From Oceanobacillus profundus (GTDB taxonomy: Bacteria > Bacillota > Bacilli > Bacillales > Amphibacillaceae), in the NCBI RefSeq assembly GCF_003515705.1, contig NZ_QWEH01000001.1, positions 62,001-126,000 on the forward strand: DNA of 64,000 nt. The letters run 5' to 3'. The translations under genes and the position numbers were made by a program. Each line of letters opens with the position of its first letter. Positions within the stretch are counted from its first letter, which is position 1. The notes under the pieces were generated by a model, which ran no database searches, was not told where the DNA came from, and was given only the letters and a program-made list of their open reading frames with translations. Below, piece after piece: positions 1-7,703 of this stretch.

Positions 1-30
1 GAGGATCCAATTCTAAAGGGGATTTGTAAA

Positions 31-1050
31 GTGAAGGGAAAGCCGTTAGTTACATTTTTACTCCCTGCGTATAATGAGGGGGAAAATATTCATGAGTTGT
101 ATGACCAGTTGACCTCAGAAACGAAGAATTTATGTTACTCCTTTGAGTTTTTATTCATTGATGATGGCAGTATGGATGACACGTTAGAAAAAATCAAACA
201 TCTTACATATTGCGCTGATAATGTACGATATGTTTCTTTCTCTCGGAACTTTGGTAAAGAGGCGGCAATGTATGCTGGGTTAGAGCATGCGAGGGGGGAA
301 GCTGTCATTATTATGGATACTGATTTACAACACCCACCCCATTTGATCTCATCTTTAATAAAAGGGCACGAGGCAGGCTACCACCAGGTAATTGCGAAGC
401 GCAATCGAAAAGGCGAATCAAAGTTTAGCCAATTCCTCACGGGAAGCTTCTACCAGATGATGAATAAATGGAGTGCAGTCAATCTCCAAGATGGGGAAGG
501 GGATTTCCGTTTGTTAAGTAGGAAAGCGGTAGACGCGCTTCTGAAGTTGAGTGAAGGGAATCGTTTTTCGAAAGGTCTCTATTCTTGGATAGGCTTATCC
601 CAAACCACTGTTACGTATGAAAATGTAATCCGCAAAAAAGGAGAAAGCAAATGGAAGCTGTCTTCACTCATTACATATGCATTGGATGGCATGCTTTCAT
701 TTAACACGAAACCATTAAGATTGTGTTGTTATTTAGGACTCTTTACGATTTTGATCTCATTTATATATATTCTTATAACGTTTGTTTCTATTGTATGGAA
801 TGGTGTGGATGTGCCAGGATATTTTACAACGATTTCTGCAATTCTTTTTCTCGGTGGTGTTCAATTATTCTGTTTGGGAATTATTGGGGAATATATTGGT
901 CGGATTTACAATGAAACGAAAAAACGCCCACACTATATTATTGATGAAAGTAATGCACGGAGATCGGATTTAGAAGTAAGAGCTATTATGCCATCAACAC
1001 GAACGTGGGGATTATCAGAAAAACAGGAAAAAGAGAAAGTGAGTTCATGA
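31..1050 (+). CDS. csbB: Family 2 glycosyltransferase, CsbB/YkcC-like (polyprenyl-phosphate sugar synthase)
   Basis: Membrane-bound GT2 enzyme of 339 residues expected to load a sugar (GlcNAc in B. subtilis CsbB) from a nucleotide sugar onto undecaprenyl phosphate on the cytoplasmic face. The N-terminal catalytic domain (about residues 5-225) shows the nucleotide-binding FIDDGSMDDT and the metal-binding DTDLQHPP motif. Two hydrophobic helices follow near residues 230-255 and 270-295, as in CsbB/GtrB/DPM1-type enzymes, and the tail is basic. The start is GTG at 31 behind an AAAGGGGAT ribosome binding site at 17-25. Its stop overlaps the next gene (ATGA), and a GtrA flippase and YfhO follow, which is the gene set of the B. 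subtilis CsbB-GtcA-YfhO pathway that glycosylates lipoteichoic acid. The family is certain. The sugar and acceptor are inferred from context. Confidence 0.85.
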   Translation: MKGKPLVTFLLPAYNEGENIHELYDQLTSETKNLCYSFEFLFIDDGSMDDTLEKIKHLTYCADNVRYVSFSRNFGKEAAMYAGLEHARGEAVIIMDTDLQHPPHLISSLIKGHEAGYHQVIAKRNRKGESKFSQFLTGSFYQMMNKWSAVNLQDGEGDFRLLSRKAVDALLKLSEGNRFSKGLYSWIGLSQTTVTYENVIRKKGESKWKLSSLITYALDGMLSFNTKPLRLCCYLGLFTILISFIYILITFVSIVWNGVDVPGYFTTISAILFLGGVQLFCLGIIGEYIGRIYNETKKRPHYIIDESNARRSDLEVRAIMPSTRTWGLSEKQEKEKVSS

Positions 1051-1409
1051 ATAAAGAATTTGTCCGTTTTGTCTTTGTGGGGATAATGAATACAATCCAT
1101 TATTATGTTATCTATTTAATTTTAATACAGATATTGGGAGTGCATTATTTATCAAGTCATATTGCAGCAACGATCATCAGTATGTACATTTCCTATTTCT
1201 TGAACGTTTATTTTACATATAAAGTGAAGCCGTCATTAAAATCATTTTTGATGTTCCCGCTTACTCAAGTTGTTAACATCGGTGTACAAGCGTTATTACT
1301 CCTTATTTTAGTTGAGCTTTGGAATATCCCAAGTACATTTGCGCCAATTTTTGCGGTCGTTTTCACAGTACCAGTTACATTTTTCGTTACGAGGAGAATT
1401 TTACATTAA
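1047..1409 (+). CDS. gtcA: GtrA-family membrane protein (GtcA-like lipid-linked sugar flippase)
   Basis: A 120-residue protein with four predicted transmembrane helices, matching the size and pattern of the GtrA/DPMS family (RFVFVGIMNT near the N-terminus and a helix ending VTFFVTRRILH at the C-terminus). Family members are thought to flip undecaprenyl-phosphate-linked sugars to the outer leaflet. The start ATG at 1047 overlaps the upstream TGA. An in-frame ATG at 1005 lies inside the glycosyltransferase gene and would add 14 polar residues not typical of the family. The stop TAA overlaps the ATG of the next gene (TAATG), so the three genes are probably translationally coupled. The function is family knowledge, and the partnership is inferred from the gene order. 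Confidence 0.83.
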   Translation: MNKEFVRFVFVGIMNTIHYYVIYLILIQILGVHYLSSHIAATIISMYISYFLNVYFTYKVKPSLKSFLMFPLTQVVNIGVQALLLLILVELWNIPSTFAPIFAVVFTVPVTFFVTRRILH

Positions 1410-4030
1410 TGCAAAAGCAAAATAGGAAGCAATGGATGATTATTGTCGTCGCTGCTTTAATTATTTCCATAGTATGCCATCTGTTTTTTATCGTTCAAAA
1501 AGAAGAAGGCATTCTTATGACAGGCTATAATGATGGAATTTCCCAGATGCTTCCATTCAAAAAATTTATTTATGATGAATATACGAGCGGTAATTTCTTT
1601 TATTCGGATTCGTTTGGTCTTGGGGGTGGATTTTATTCCCAACTCAGCTACTATTACACGACTAATATTTTTTTCATTTTTCATATTGCTTTTATTTTTA
1701 TATTGGAAACGTTACATATTATTAATCATCCAGATTTAGCATTCTGGGCTTCAGCAATTTTACCAATGAGTATTGCGAAGCTTGCGGCAATCATCGTTAT
1801 CACTACTATCTATTTTAAAAAAATAAATTTTCGACTTGCACCTGCATTGTTAGGCGCGATTGTTTACGCGACAAATGTTCTGTATTTCAGGCATGCAATG
1901 TATTGGGATTTCTTCACTGACGCGATGTTTTGGTTGATTTTATTACTAATCGGTGTGGAGAAAATAATACAGAAAGAATCCAAGGGAGTTTTTGTAGTTG
2001 GTGTAGCAGCAAATCTCATTACCAATTTCTATTTTGCTTATGTAAACTTCCTTTTAGCATTCTTTTATATTTTGCTTCGATTTGTAATCAAGTTTCATAA
2101 AAATGAAGAGAGTCCAGTAAAGCAAATCATACAATATTGTTATTTAGGGTTGATTGGATTTCTAATTAGTGGGTTCGCATTTATTCCGAGTATCGCTGCA
2201 TATTTGGGAAATTATCGTCCGGAATATACGGATATAATTCCGTTATTGAATTTTACCGATAATATTTTATTTGACAGCCGAGTGCTTTTTTTGCCAGTTT
2301 TTATTGTCATGATGGTTTGTTTTATTCGTTTTTATAAATACCCTATTTTTCGCTTTTTTGCTGCTATATCAATAATGGGAACGTTTCTCCACTTTGTTCC
2401 TTATGTTGGAAGTATGTTTAACGGTTTTTCGGCACCACAGAATCGCTGGGAATATATCGTTTGCCTCGCTTTTGGAGGAGTAGCAGCGTTTGTTTTGCAA
2501 CATATCAAGGAAGTAAAAGCAAAAGATGTTGCGATTGGTGTTGTTGCTTATACCCTTTTGGCTATTGCCTTTATCGAATATGATACGTATTCATTTGATC
2601 AAACATTTGATTGGATAATCCCGATTGCATCTGTTTGTTTCATTATTATCTTCTTTTTACGAAGGAATAAAACGGCGATTTCTATTAGTATTATCTTGAT
2701 TATGGTCATTTCAGCAAATTTGTTTCAAGCAGTAAGATTAATGACTCCTCCCAAAGATGGGGAATTGGCTAGTGAATCGGTTTTGTTAAACTCGGACATC
2801 TACAATTCTTCAGAACAACGACAGCTCATTGAAGAAATGAAGAAAAATAAAGATACCGAGCATAGTCGAATTGATTGGATGGTACCGATGCGAAACAATA
2901 CACCAATTGTCCAAGACTATGATGGGATGAGCGTATATTCGAGTATATTAAATGATAATCTGCTTTTTTTCTATTATCACTATGCTGAGATTAGTATGGA
3001 CCGGGAAAGTGTGAGCAGATATGCAACACTTGGAGATAGAGCTAACCTTATGAGCCTATTTGATGGACAGTTTTATATGAGAGGAAAAGAAACAAAGACT
3101 GTGCCATATGGATTCATGCCATTGTTGGATAGTGAGCATTACGCAGCTTACGAAAATCAATTACTGCTTCCATCTTTTCGGAAAACCAATGTAAGGTATG
3201 ATGCAAATGAATTGCTGGAGGAGCCTGTGTTAAAACGGGAACACGCGATGCTCTCAGGAGTAATTGTGGAAGAGGGCAATAATAATTCAGCTGAACAATT
3301 AGAGGCTACCGAGATTGATGATTACTCGATTCAAGCAGTAAATGCAACTTATGATGAAGAGAAGCTTCGTGTAGTGGAAGATGGTGGTGGGCTCGATATT
3401 TCCCTCGATCATCCAATAAAAAATGGAGATCTATATGTGTCCTTTTATATTGACGGGATTCGAAAACAAGATGAGTTTCTATTAGAGGTGAATGACTATC
3501 AAACGTTAAGGAAAGAGTCTGATTCCATTTATCAGACGAATATCAATGACCTTACGATTCGAGTTGAAGCGGATGACACCATTAAATTAAAGCTTCCAAA
3601 GGGGAATTACAGCTTAAAGAGTTTGCAGATTTTCCATGAGGATTATATGGTGTTGCGTGAAGTTCATGAACGATACGACGAGGAGGAAGCCTTACCTTTA
3701 AAATGGGAAAATGGCCTTGTGAAGGGGGAAGTTACTAGCGAAAAGAAAGCTGAAATGATTGTAACTCCTATTCCATATGAGAAGGGTTGGAGCTTGAAAA
3801 TAAATGGTGACAAAGTGCCAATCGAAAAAGTTAACTATGCGTTTATCGGCATTCCATTAGAAGTTGGAGGTAATGAGATTGAGATGACCTACTATCCTCC
3901 GTATTTTGGCTGGACAGTCGGAATGACTGTTTTAGGGGTTGGAGTGCTTGGCTTTCTCTTTTATAGGGAGAAAAGGGAACCGGTAGATTACAGCAACAAT
4001 GATAAAGGAGAAATCGACACACATGAATGA
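1409..4030 (+). CDS. yfhO: YfhO-family polytopic membrane protein (GT-C-like sugar transferase)
   Basis: An 873-residue protein with more than ten hydrophobic helices in the N-terminal half (about residues 10-480), a long extracytoplasmic domain (about 490-835) and a final helix near 840-860 followed by a charged tail. This is the architecture of YfhO, which in B. subtilis is proposed to move the flipped lipid-linked GlcNAc onto lipoteichoic acid. I chose the ATG at 1409 because GAGGAG at 1391-1396 sits at the right distance and it overlaps the gtcA stop. An upstream ATG in frame at 1319 lies within gtcA. Its last codons overlap glpP by 8 bp. Confidence 0.83.
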   Translation: MQKQNRKQWMIIVVAALIISIVCHLFFIVQKEEGILMTGYNDGISQMLPFKKFIYDEYTSGNFFYSDSFGLGGGFYSQLSYYYTTNIFFIFHIAFIFILETLHIINHPDLAFWASAILPMSIAKLAAIIVITTIYFKKINFRLAPALLGAIVYATNVLYFRHAMYWDFFTDAMFWLILLLIGVEKIIQKESKGVFVVGVAANLITNFYFAYVNFLLAFFYILLRFVIKFHKNEESPVKQIIQYCYLGLIGFLISGFAFIPSIAAYLGNYRPEYTDIIPLLNFTDNILFDSRVLFLPVFIVMMVCFIRFYKYPIFRFFAAISIMGTFLHFVPYVGSMFNGFSAPQNRWEYIVCLAFGGVAAFVLQHIKEVKAKDVAIGVVAYTLLAIAFIEYDTYSFDQTFDWIIPIASVCFIIIFFLRRNKTAISISIILIMVISANLFQAVRLMTPPKDGELASESVLLNSDIYNSSEQRQLIEEMKKNKDTEHSRIDWMVPMRNNTPIVQDYDGMSVYSSILNDNLLFFYYHYAEISMDRESVSRYATLGDRANLMSLFDGQFYMRGKETKTVPYGFMPLLDSEHYAAYENQLLLPSFRKTNVRYDANELLEEPVLKREHAMLSGVIVEEGNNNSAEQLEATEIDDYSIQAVNATYDEEKLRVVEDGGGLDISLDHPIKNGDLYVSFYIDGIRKQDEFLLEVNDYQTLRKESDSIYQTNINDLTIRVEADDTIKLKLPKGNYSLKSLQIFHEDYMVLREVHERYDEEEALPLKWENGLVKGEVTSEKKAEMIVTPIPYEKGWSLKINGDKVPIEKVNYAFIGIPLEVGGNEIEMTYYPPYFGWTVGMTVLGVGVLGFLFYREKREPVDYSNNDKGEIDTHE

Positions 4031-4613
4031 AACTATCTTACTCGAGAACTTACAAAAGAAAAAAATGGTTGCTGCCTTAAAAGAGCCAAAGTATATAGAA
4101 AAAGTAGTAAAATACAAACATAATTTAGGCGCGGCATTATTAATGACAGGTACGATTTTAACCGTGAAGCGCTATGTCGATTTTCTTCAAAAAAACGGAC
4201 TCCCTGTTATTTTACATGTAGAACGAATAGGTGGTCTTGAAATGGACAAGGATGGGATCGACTTTGTGAAAAAATATGTAAAGCCAACTGCAATTGTTTC
4301 AACGAATCAGGGAATTATTAAACGAGCCAAAAAGGCAGGGTTATTCGTTGTTCAGCGTGTATTTCTAATCGATACTGATGTCTACCTCCACCTTGTTCAG
4401 GACCCTCGTAATATTCAAGCTGATATAATTGAATTAATGCCGAGCAGGGCACCGGACTTTATTGAAAAACTATCTAAAATATCACCTGTTCCTATCATTA
4501 CTGGAGGGCTTCTGTCCTTACCGGAACATGCCAAAAGTGCATTTGATCATGGAGCTGCTGCTGTATCAACGTCTAACCCGGAAATGTGGAAGTTGGACTT
4601 GAACCAATTATAA
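4023..4613 (+). CDS. glpP: GlpP, glycerol-3-phosphate-responsive antiterminator
   Basis: This 196-residue protein is clearly GlpP-like: it starts MNETILLENLQKKKMVAALK and carries HVERIGGLEMDKDG, IELMPS and PIITGGLLS, typical of the TIM-barrel-like fold of the family. GlpP binds leader mRNA of glp operons and, with glycerol 3-phosphate, prevents termination. I chose ATG 4023 because AAAGGAG lies at 4004-4010. An in-frame ATG at 3999 would overlap that site. Two strong inverted-repeat terminators with a shared upstream sequence follow within 1.3 kb (4739-4797 and 5858-5916), before a HAD phosphatase and a ugp-type transporter, so GlpP likely controls both. In B. subtilis GlpP controls glpFK, glpD and glpTQ. 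The link to a Ugp-type ABC importer is inferred here. Confidence 0.88.
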   Translation: MNETILLENLQKKKMVAALKEPKYIEKVVKYKHNLGAALLMTGTILTVKRYVDFLQKNGLPVILHVERIGGLEMDKDGIDFVKKYVKPTAIVSTNQGIIKRAKKAGLFVVQRVFLIDTDVYLHLVQDPRNIQADIIELMPSRAPDFIEKLSKISPVPIITGGLLSLPEHAKSAFDHGAAAVSTSNPEMWKLDLNQL

Positions 4614-4738
4614 AATTGAGCCAAAGAAAAGGCTGTTCACTCCAAACTATACGCAAAATTAACTTCTTCTTCACAATGATTTAGTATTTATACGTTACAA
4701 TTGGGTGTGAAGTGAATAGTTTATTGGTGCAAATGAAG

Positions 4739-4797
4739 AGAGACCACAAATATTGAATGCTGTCTAAGGCATTTATATTATTTGTGGTCTCTTTTTT
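4739..4797 (+). promoter_or_regulatory. GlpP-type leader terminator 1 (before the HAD phosphatase gene)
   Basis: A perfect 14-bp stem (AGAGACCACAAATA at 4739-4752 pairing with 4779-4792) is followed by a T run. Just upstream lies AAGTGAATA...TGGTGC, which is repeated in leader 2 at about 5829-5849, so the two are a related pair. Position directly after glpP and before a phosphate-ester gene supports a GlpP-controlled terminator. No competing antiterminator structure was computed. Confidence 0.7.
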
Positions 4798-4836
4798 ATG
4801 GAGGTGTTGGGAAACAAAAATTCTTCATTTAAAATC

Positions 4837-4924
4837 TTAGAAAACTTGGCAGTCGCCAAGCTCTTAGGCGATTGCCTTAGTTGCACTTATGCAAGCAGAA
4901 AAGTCATATACTTTCCTACTTGCC
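4837..4924 (+). repeat. Double-hairpin intergenic repeat, family C, copy 1
   Basis: An 88-bp segment starting TTAGAAAACTTGGC and containing CTTAGTTGCACTTATGC matches the reverse complement of 62434-62520 over its whole length with scattered changes concentrated in loops. Two potential stem-loops (CGCC/GGCG near 4854-4870 and AAAGT/ACTTT near 4900-4914) are kept in both copies. It lies between the GlpP terminator and the phosphatase start and is open in frame, so gene callers may wrongly extend that gene through it. Confidence 0.75.
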
Positions 4925-4941
4925 AAAAAAGGAGAGAACAT

Positions 4942-5769
4942 GTGATTAAAATTGAAGATTATGATGTGTATAGTTTTGATTTAGACGGTACGATTTACAT
5001 TGGAGATAGGCTATTGCCGGGAGCTGTGGAAACACTCGAATACATACGAAGCAACGGAAAGAAGGTTCGCTTTATTACAAATTCCTCGAACCTATCAAGA
5101 GAGGAATGTAAGGAGCGTTTAGAAAGACTCGGCCTCACCATTCAGCTGGAGGAAGTAGTAACTGCTCTTTATTTAGCGGGTCTATATTTTAAGGAACAGT
5201 ATCCAGCAGCGAGGGTTTACGTTGTTGGCGATGATCAGGTGAAGGCGGAGTTGCATCGTCAATGTATTGAAACAATCGATGACCCAGCTAAAGCAACCCA
5301 TGTTTTAGTTGGACATGACCGAGCTTTTTCCTATGATAGAATTCAACATGCAATGAATGCAATTTATCAAGGAGCTAAGCTTATTGTGATAAATCCCGAT
5401 CCGATTTGCCCCGTCCCGAATGGATATATACCGGATACGATGACCTTTGCAAAGGCAATTGAGGTCGCTAGCGGTAGAGCGATCGACCAAATTATTGGAA
5501 AGCCAACTCATTATTATGCAGACAGATTGCTGGAGATAAGTGAGACAGACCCCAATCGGATTTTGATTGTTGGAGATAGGTTGGAGACAGATATTATGCT
5601 TGGACAAGCACACGGGTTTGCGACATGTCTTGTGCTAACCGGGGTAGTAAGTAAACAGGATATTCCTAAATCGAGAATCAAACCTGATTATGTGATAGAG
5701 AACCTATCTGAGCTGTTTGCATTCGAATTACCTTTAGAAAAAAGCCATCTTTTTGAACAACATCTTTAA
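4942..5769 (+). CDS. HAD-IIA (NagD/AraL-type) phosphatase, possible glycerol-3-phosphate phosphatase
   Basis: A 275-residue cytosolic HAD hydrolase. Visible are motif I DLDGTIY (residues 13-19, nucleophile first Asp, acid third), motif II in RFITNSSN, motif III lysine in IIGKPTHYY and motif IV GDRLETDI. Capped class IIA members include NagD, AraL, p-nitrophenyl phosphatases and the glycerol-3-phosphate phosphatases of mammals and mycobacteria. The start is GTG at 4942 with AAAGGAGAG at 4928-4936. The frame stays open upstream to 4798 only because repeat copy C1 happens to lack stops. Lying behind a GlpP-type leader, it may release glycerol from glycerol 3-phosphate. The family is certain and the substrate is inferred. 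Confidence 0.82.
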   Translation: MIKIEDYDVYSFDLDGTIYIGDRLLPGAVETLEYIRSNGKKVRFITNSSNLSREECKERLERLGLTIQLEEVVTALYLAGLYFKEQYPAARVYVVGDDQVKAELHRQCIETIDDPAKATHVLVGHDRAFSYDRIQHAMNAIYQGAKLIVINPDPICPVPNGYIPDTMTFAKAIEVASGRAIDQIIGKPTHYYADRLLEISETDPNRILIVGDRLETDIMLGQAHGFATCLVLTGVVSKQDIPKSRIKPDYVIENLSELFAFELPLEKSHLFEQHL

Positions 5770-5857
5770 TAAAAGTTAACATTCGCTTCAAATCTAATTA
5801 ATAGTAGTTTGATATAGTTAAAATTGTAAAGTGAATACATTCATGGTGCGATTAGAG

Positions 5858-5916
5858 AGACCTCAAAATAGGATATATGTGGGTATGCATATATATCTAT
5901 TTTGGGGTCTTTTTTA
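5858..5916 (+). promoter_or_regulatory. GlpP-type leader terminator 2 (before ugpBCAE)
   Basis: A long near-perfect stem (5858-5879 against 5887-5909, containing AGACC and CAAAATAG) ends in six Ts. The preceding sequence AAGTGAATA and TGGTGC matches leader 1 in order and spacing, as does the GAGAGACC that opens the stem. It therefore looks like a second GlpP target, here ahead of the sugar-phosphate ABC transporter. Confidence 0.68.
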
Positions 5917-5937
5917 GTATAAGAAGTGGAGGGGGTC

Positions 5938-6006
5938 ATGGAAGAAATAAGTATCACTAATAGTGCGTGTACAAAAAGGAGGATGAAAAGGACCGAGGTC
6001 GGCTAA
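5938..6006 (+). other. Short ORF with strong RBS, cut by a repeat element
   Basis: GTGGAGGGGG at 5926-5935 is an excellent ribosome binding site for ATG 5938. The reading frame gives MEEISITNSA and then runs into the mosaic repeat at 5968, ending at TAA 6004-6006 after 22 codons. Either the repeat inserted just inside a former gene, or this is a short leader peptide for the ugp operon. No homologue is recognisable from ten residues. Confidence 0.35.
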
Positions 6007-6275
6007 GGTCGCAACGTCCTGTTGCAACGCCGACACTAGCACGTCCTATGCGTCGAAGTTCGAGGCGGCGTAGCTTTGAGTAGCGGAACGTATGGGTTTA
6101 ATACGTGAGCAGACGTTCTTGCACGCAGGAAAAGTGTTTTTTTGCGAGGAACGGAAAAGCAAGCCAACGAGCTTCTACAGGATGTGGTGACTTCGACGTT
6201 CGACACAGGACGTGTCGGTACTTAGTCGAAGATCTTCTGCTTTCGATGTGTCATTTTTACCGGACTTTTTGAACA
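5968..6275 (+). repeat. Mosaic interspersed repeat with terminal inverted repeats, family A, copy 1
   Basis: The 308-bp element begins TGTACAAAAAGGAGGATGAAAA and ends with ...CCGGACTTTTTGAACA, the two ends being imperfect inverted repeats. Its last 130 bp (6146-6275) match 22466-22595 with a single difference that I can see. The left part shares the GAAGTTCGAGGCGGCGTAGCT module with copy 2 but carries extra internal segments. It is rich in small GC-rich inverted repeats (for example around CGACACAGGACGTGTCG) and has no long ORF. Base composition is clearly more GC-rich than the flanks. Confidence 0.85.
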
Positions 6276-6325
6276 ACCTCTAATAGGTAAATAGAATTCT
6301 AATTTAAAACATGGAGGAATGAAAA

Positions 6326-7630
6326 ATGAAGAAGCTATCTTATTTATTAATGTTTACTGTAATGATACTTGTACTTGCAGCTTGTGGTAATAGTGAGGCC
6401 ACGGGTTCGAGTGGGGACTCAGGGTCAGAATCTGAAGGTAATGGTCCAATTGAAATTACGTATTGGTATGCATGGGGAGATAAGATTGGAGAAAACAATG
6501 AAAATCTAGTAGAGCAATTTAATGAAATGCAGGACGAAATACACGTTACTGCTGAATTCCAAGGTAGCTATGATGAGCTGCATTCAAAGACGCAAGCAGC
6601 ATTTGCAGCTGGTAACGCTCCGGAAGTAACACAAAATGAAATTGCTTCGATTGAAACATTTGCAAAATCTGGTATGACCCAAGATTTAACAGCCTTTGTT
6701 GAAGAAGATGCAGATGAAATTGATATGGATGACTTTAATCCTGGTTTAATGGGGAACTCCTATGTTGATGACAAGCTTTATGGCCTACCTTACTTAAGAA
6801 GTACACCAATTGTATATATTAATAAGACAATGTTTGAAGAAAAAGGGATTGATCCAGCATCTATCCAAACGTGGGAAGATTTTCAATCAGCAGCTGAAAA
6901 CTTAACAGATGACGAGCATGTTGGAATTTCAATGCCGGTAGATATTTGGTTCTATGAAGCATTTGTTGCTCAAGCTGGTGGAGAAATGGTTAATGAGAAC
7001 GGCGAAATTGCATTTAACGGAGAAGGTGGAGTGGAAGCTCTTAACCTTTGGAAGGAAATGGTTGAAGCTGGAACAATGCGTGTTCCAGGTGGAGAACCAC
7101 TGCAAGCAGCAGATATGGCGAGACAAGATTTTGCTACTGGCCGTGCGGGAATGTATTTCTCTTCTACAGCTGACTTAACATTAATGTTGCAGTTAGCGGA
7201 AGAAAATGGTTATGAATTGGAAACAATTATGTTCCCTGAAAATGAACAACGCAGTGTTCCAACTGGTGGGGCGAATTTAGTAATGACTACTGGATTAGAT
7301 GAAGAAAAACAACAAGCTGCATGGGAGTTCATTAAATTTATGACTGCTCCAGAACAAACGGCTTATGCAAGTGAGTATACTGGATATTTACCAAGTCGAC
7401 TTTCTGCAGTGGAGTCAGACACGATGCAAGAGCTTTATGAAGAAAAGCCACAATTTAAGGTTGCGGTAGATCAATTGCAATATGGAAATGCTCGTCCAAT
7501 GATTGAAGGATATCCTGAGGTAGTAAAAATTCTTATCGAAGAAATTCAACGTTTAATGCTTGATCCAAGTTTGGAAGCTGGGGATGTGTTAGATCAAGCT
7601 GCAGAACGTTCGGCAAATGTGATTAAATAA
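6326..7630 (+). CDS. ugpB: ABC transporter sugar/glycerol-3-phosphate binding lipoprotein, UgpB-like
   Basis: A 434-residue family 1 extracellular solute-binding protein. The N-terminus is a lipoprotein signal with lipobox LAAC (Cys about residue 20), followed by a Ser/Gly/Glu-rich linker and the start of the binding domain at EITYWYAWGD. Sequences such as LPYLRSTPIVYINKTMFEEKG and PTGGANLVMTTG are characteristic of the UgpB/MalE-type group. It is the first gene of a four-gene importer with ATPase and two permeases. A GlpP-type leader upstream points to glycerol 3-phosphate or a glycerophosphodiester as ligand. The ribosome binding site is GGAGGAATG before ATG 6326. A hairpin downstream probably protects its mRNA relative to the rest. 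Confidence 0.82.
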   Translation: MKKLSYLLMFTVMILVLAACGNSEATGSSGDSGSESEGNGPIEITYWYAWGDKIGENNENLVEQFNEMQDEIHVTAEFQGSYDELHSKTQAAFAAGNAPEVTQNEIASIETFAKSGMTQDLTAFVEEDADEIDMDDFNPGLMGNSYVDDKLYGLPYLRSTPIVYINKTMFEEKGIDPASIQTWEDFQSAAENLTDDEHVGISMPVDIWFYEAFVAQAGGEMVNENGEIAFNGEGGVEALNLWKEMVEAGTMRVPGGEPLQAADMARQDFATGRAGMYFSSTADLTLMLQLAEENGYELETIMFPENEQRSVPTGGANLVMTTGLDEEKQQAAWEFIKFMTAPEQTAYASEYTGYLPSRLSAVESDTMQELYEEKPQFKVAVDQLQYGNARPMIEGYPEVVKILIEEIQRLMLDPSLEAGDVLDQAAERSANVIK

Positions 7631-7639
7631 GTGTTTTTA

Positions 7640-7674
7640 CATAGGAACGTGGTGTTTCCTGTCACGTTCCTATG
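7640..7674 (+). other. Intra-operon hairpin after ugpB
   Basis: A perfect 12-bp stem (CATAGGAACGTG and its complement) with an 11-base loop lies between ugpB and ugpC, without a following T run. Hairpins after binding-protein genes commonly stabilise the upstream message and reduce downstream expression. That role is inferred. Confidence 0.6.
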
Positions 7675-7703
7675 AATTAATTTTAACTTTAAGGAGTTAT
7701 ATC

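Noticed and set aside
4798-4941. N-terminal extension of the HAD phosphatase from ATG 4798
   Set aside because: That stretch begins at the base of the leader terminator and is filled by the family C repeat. GTG 4942 has a good ribosome binding site and gives the normal family N-terminus.
6006-6325. CRISPR-like or ncRNA array in the GC-rich stretch
   Set aside because: The small inverted repeats are not evenly spaced and the whole stretch matches the second copy near 22.4 kb, so it is an interspersed repeat.
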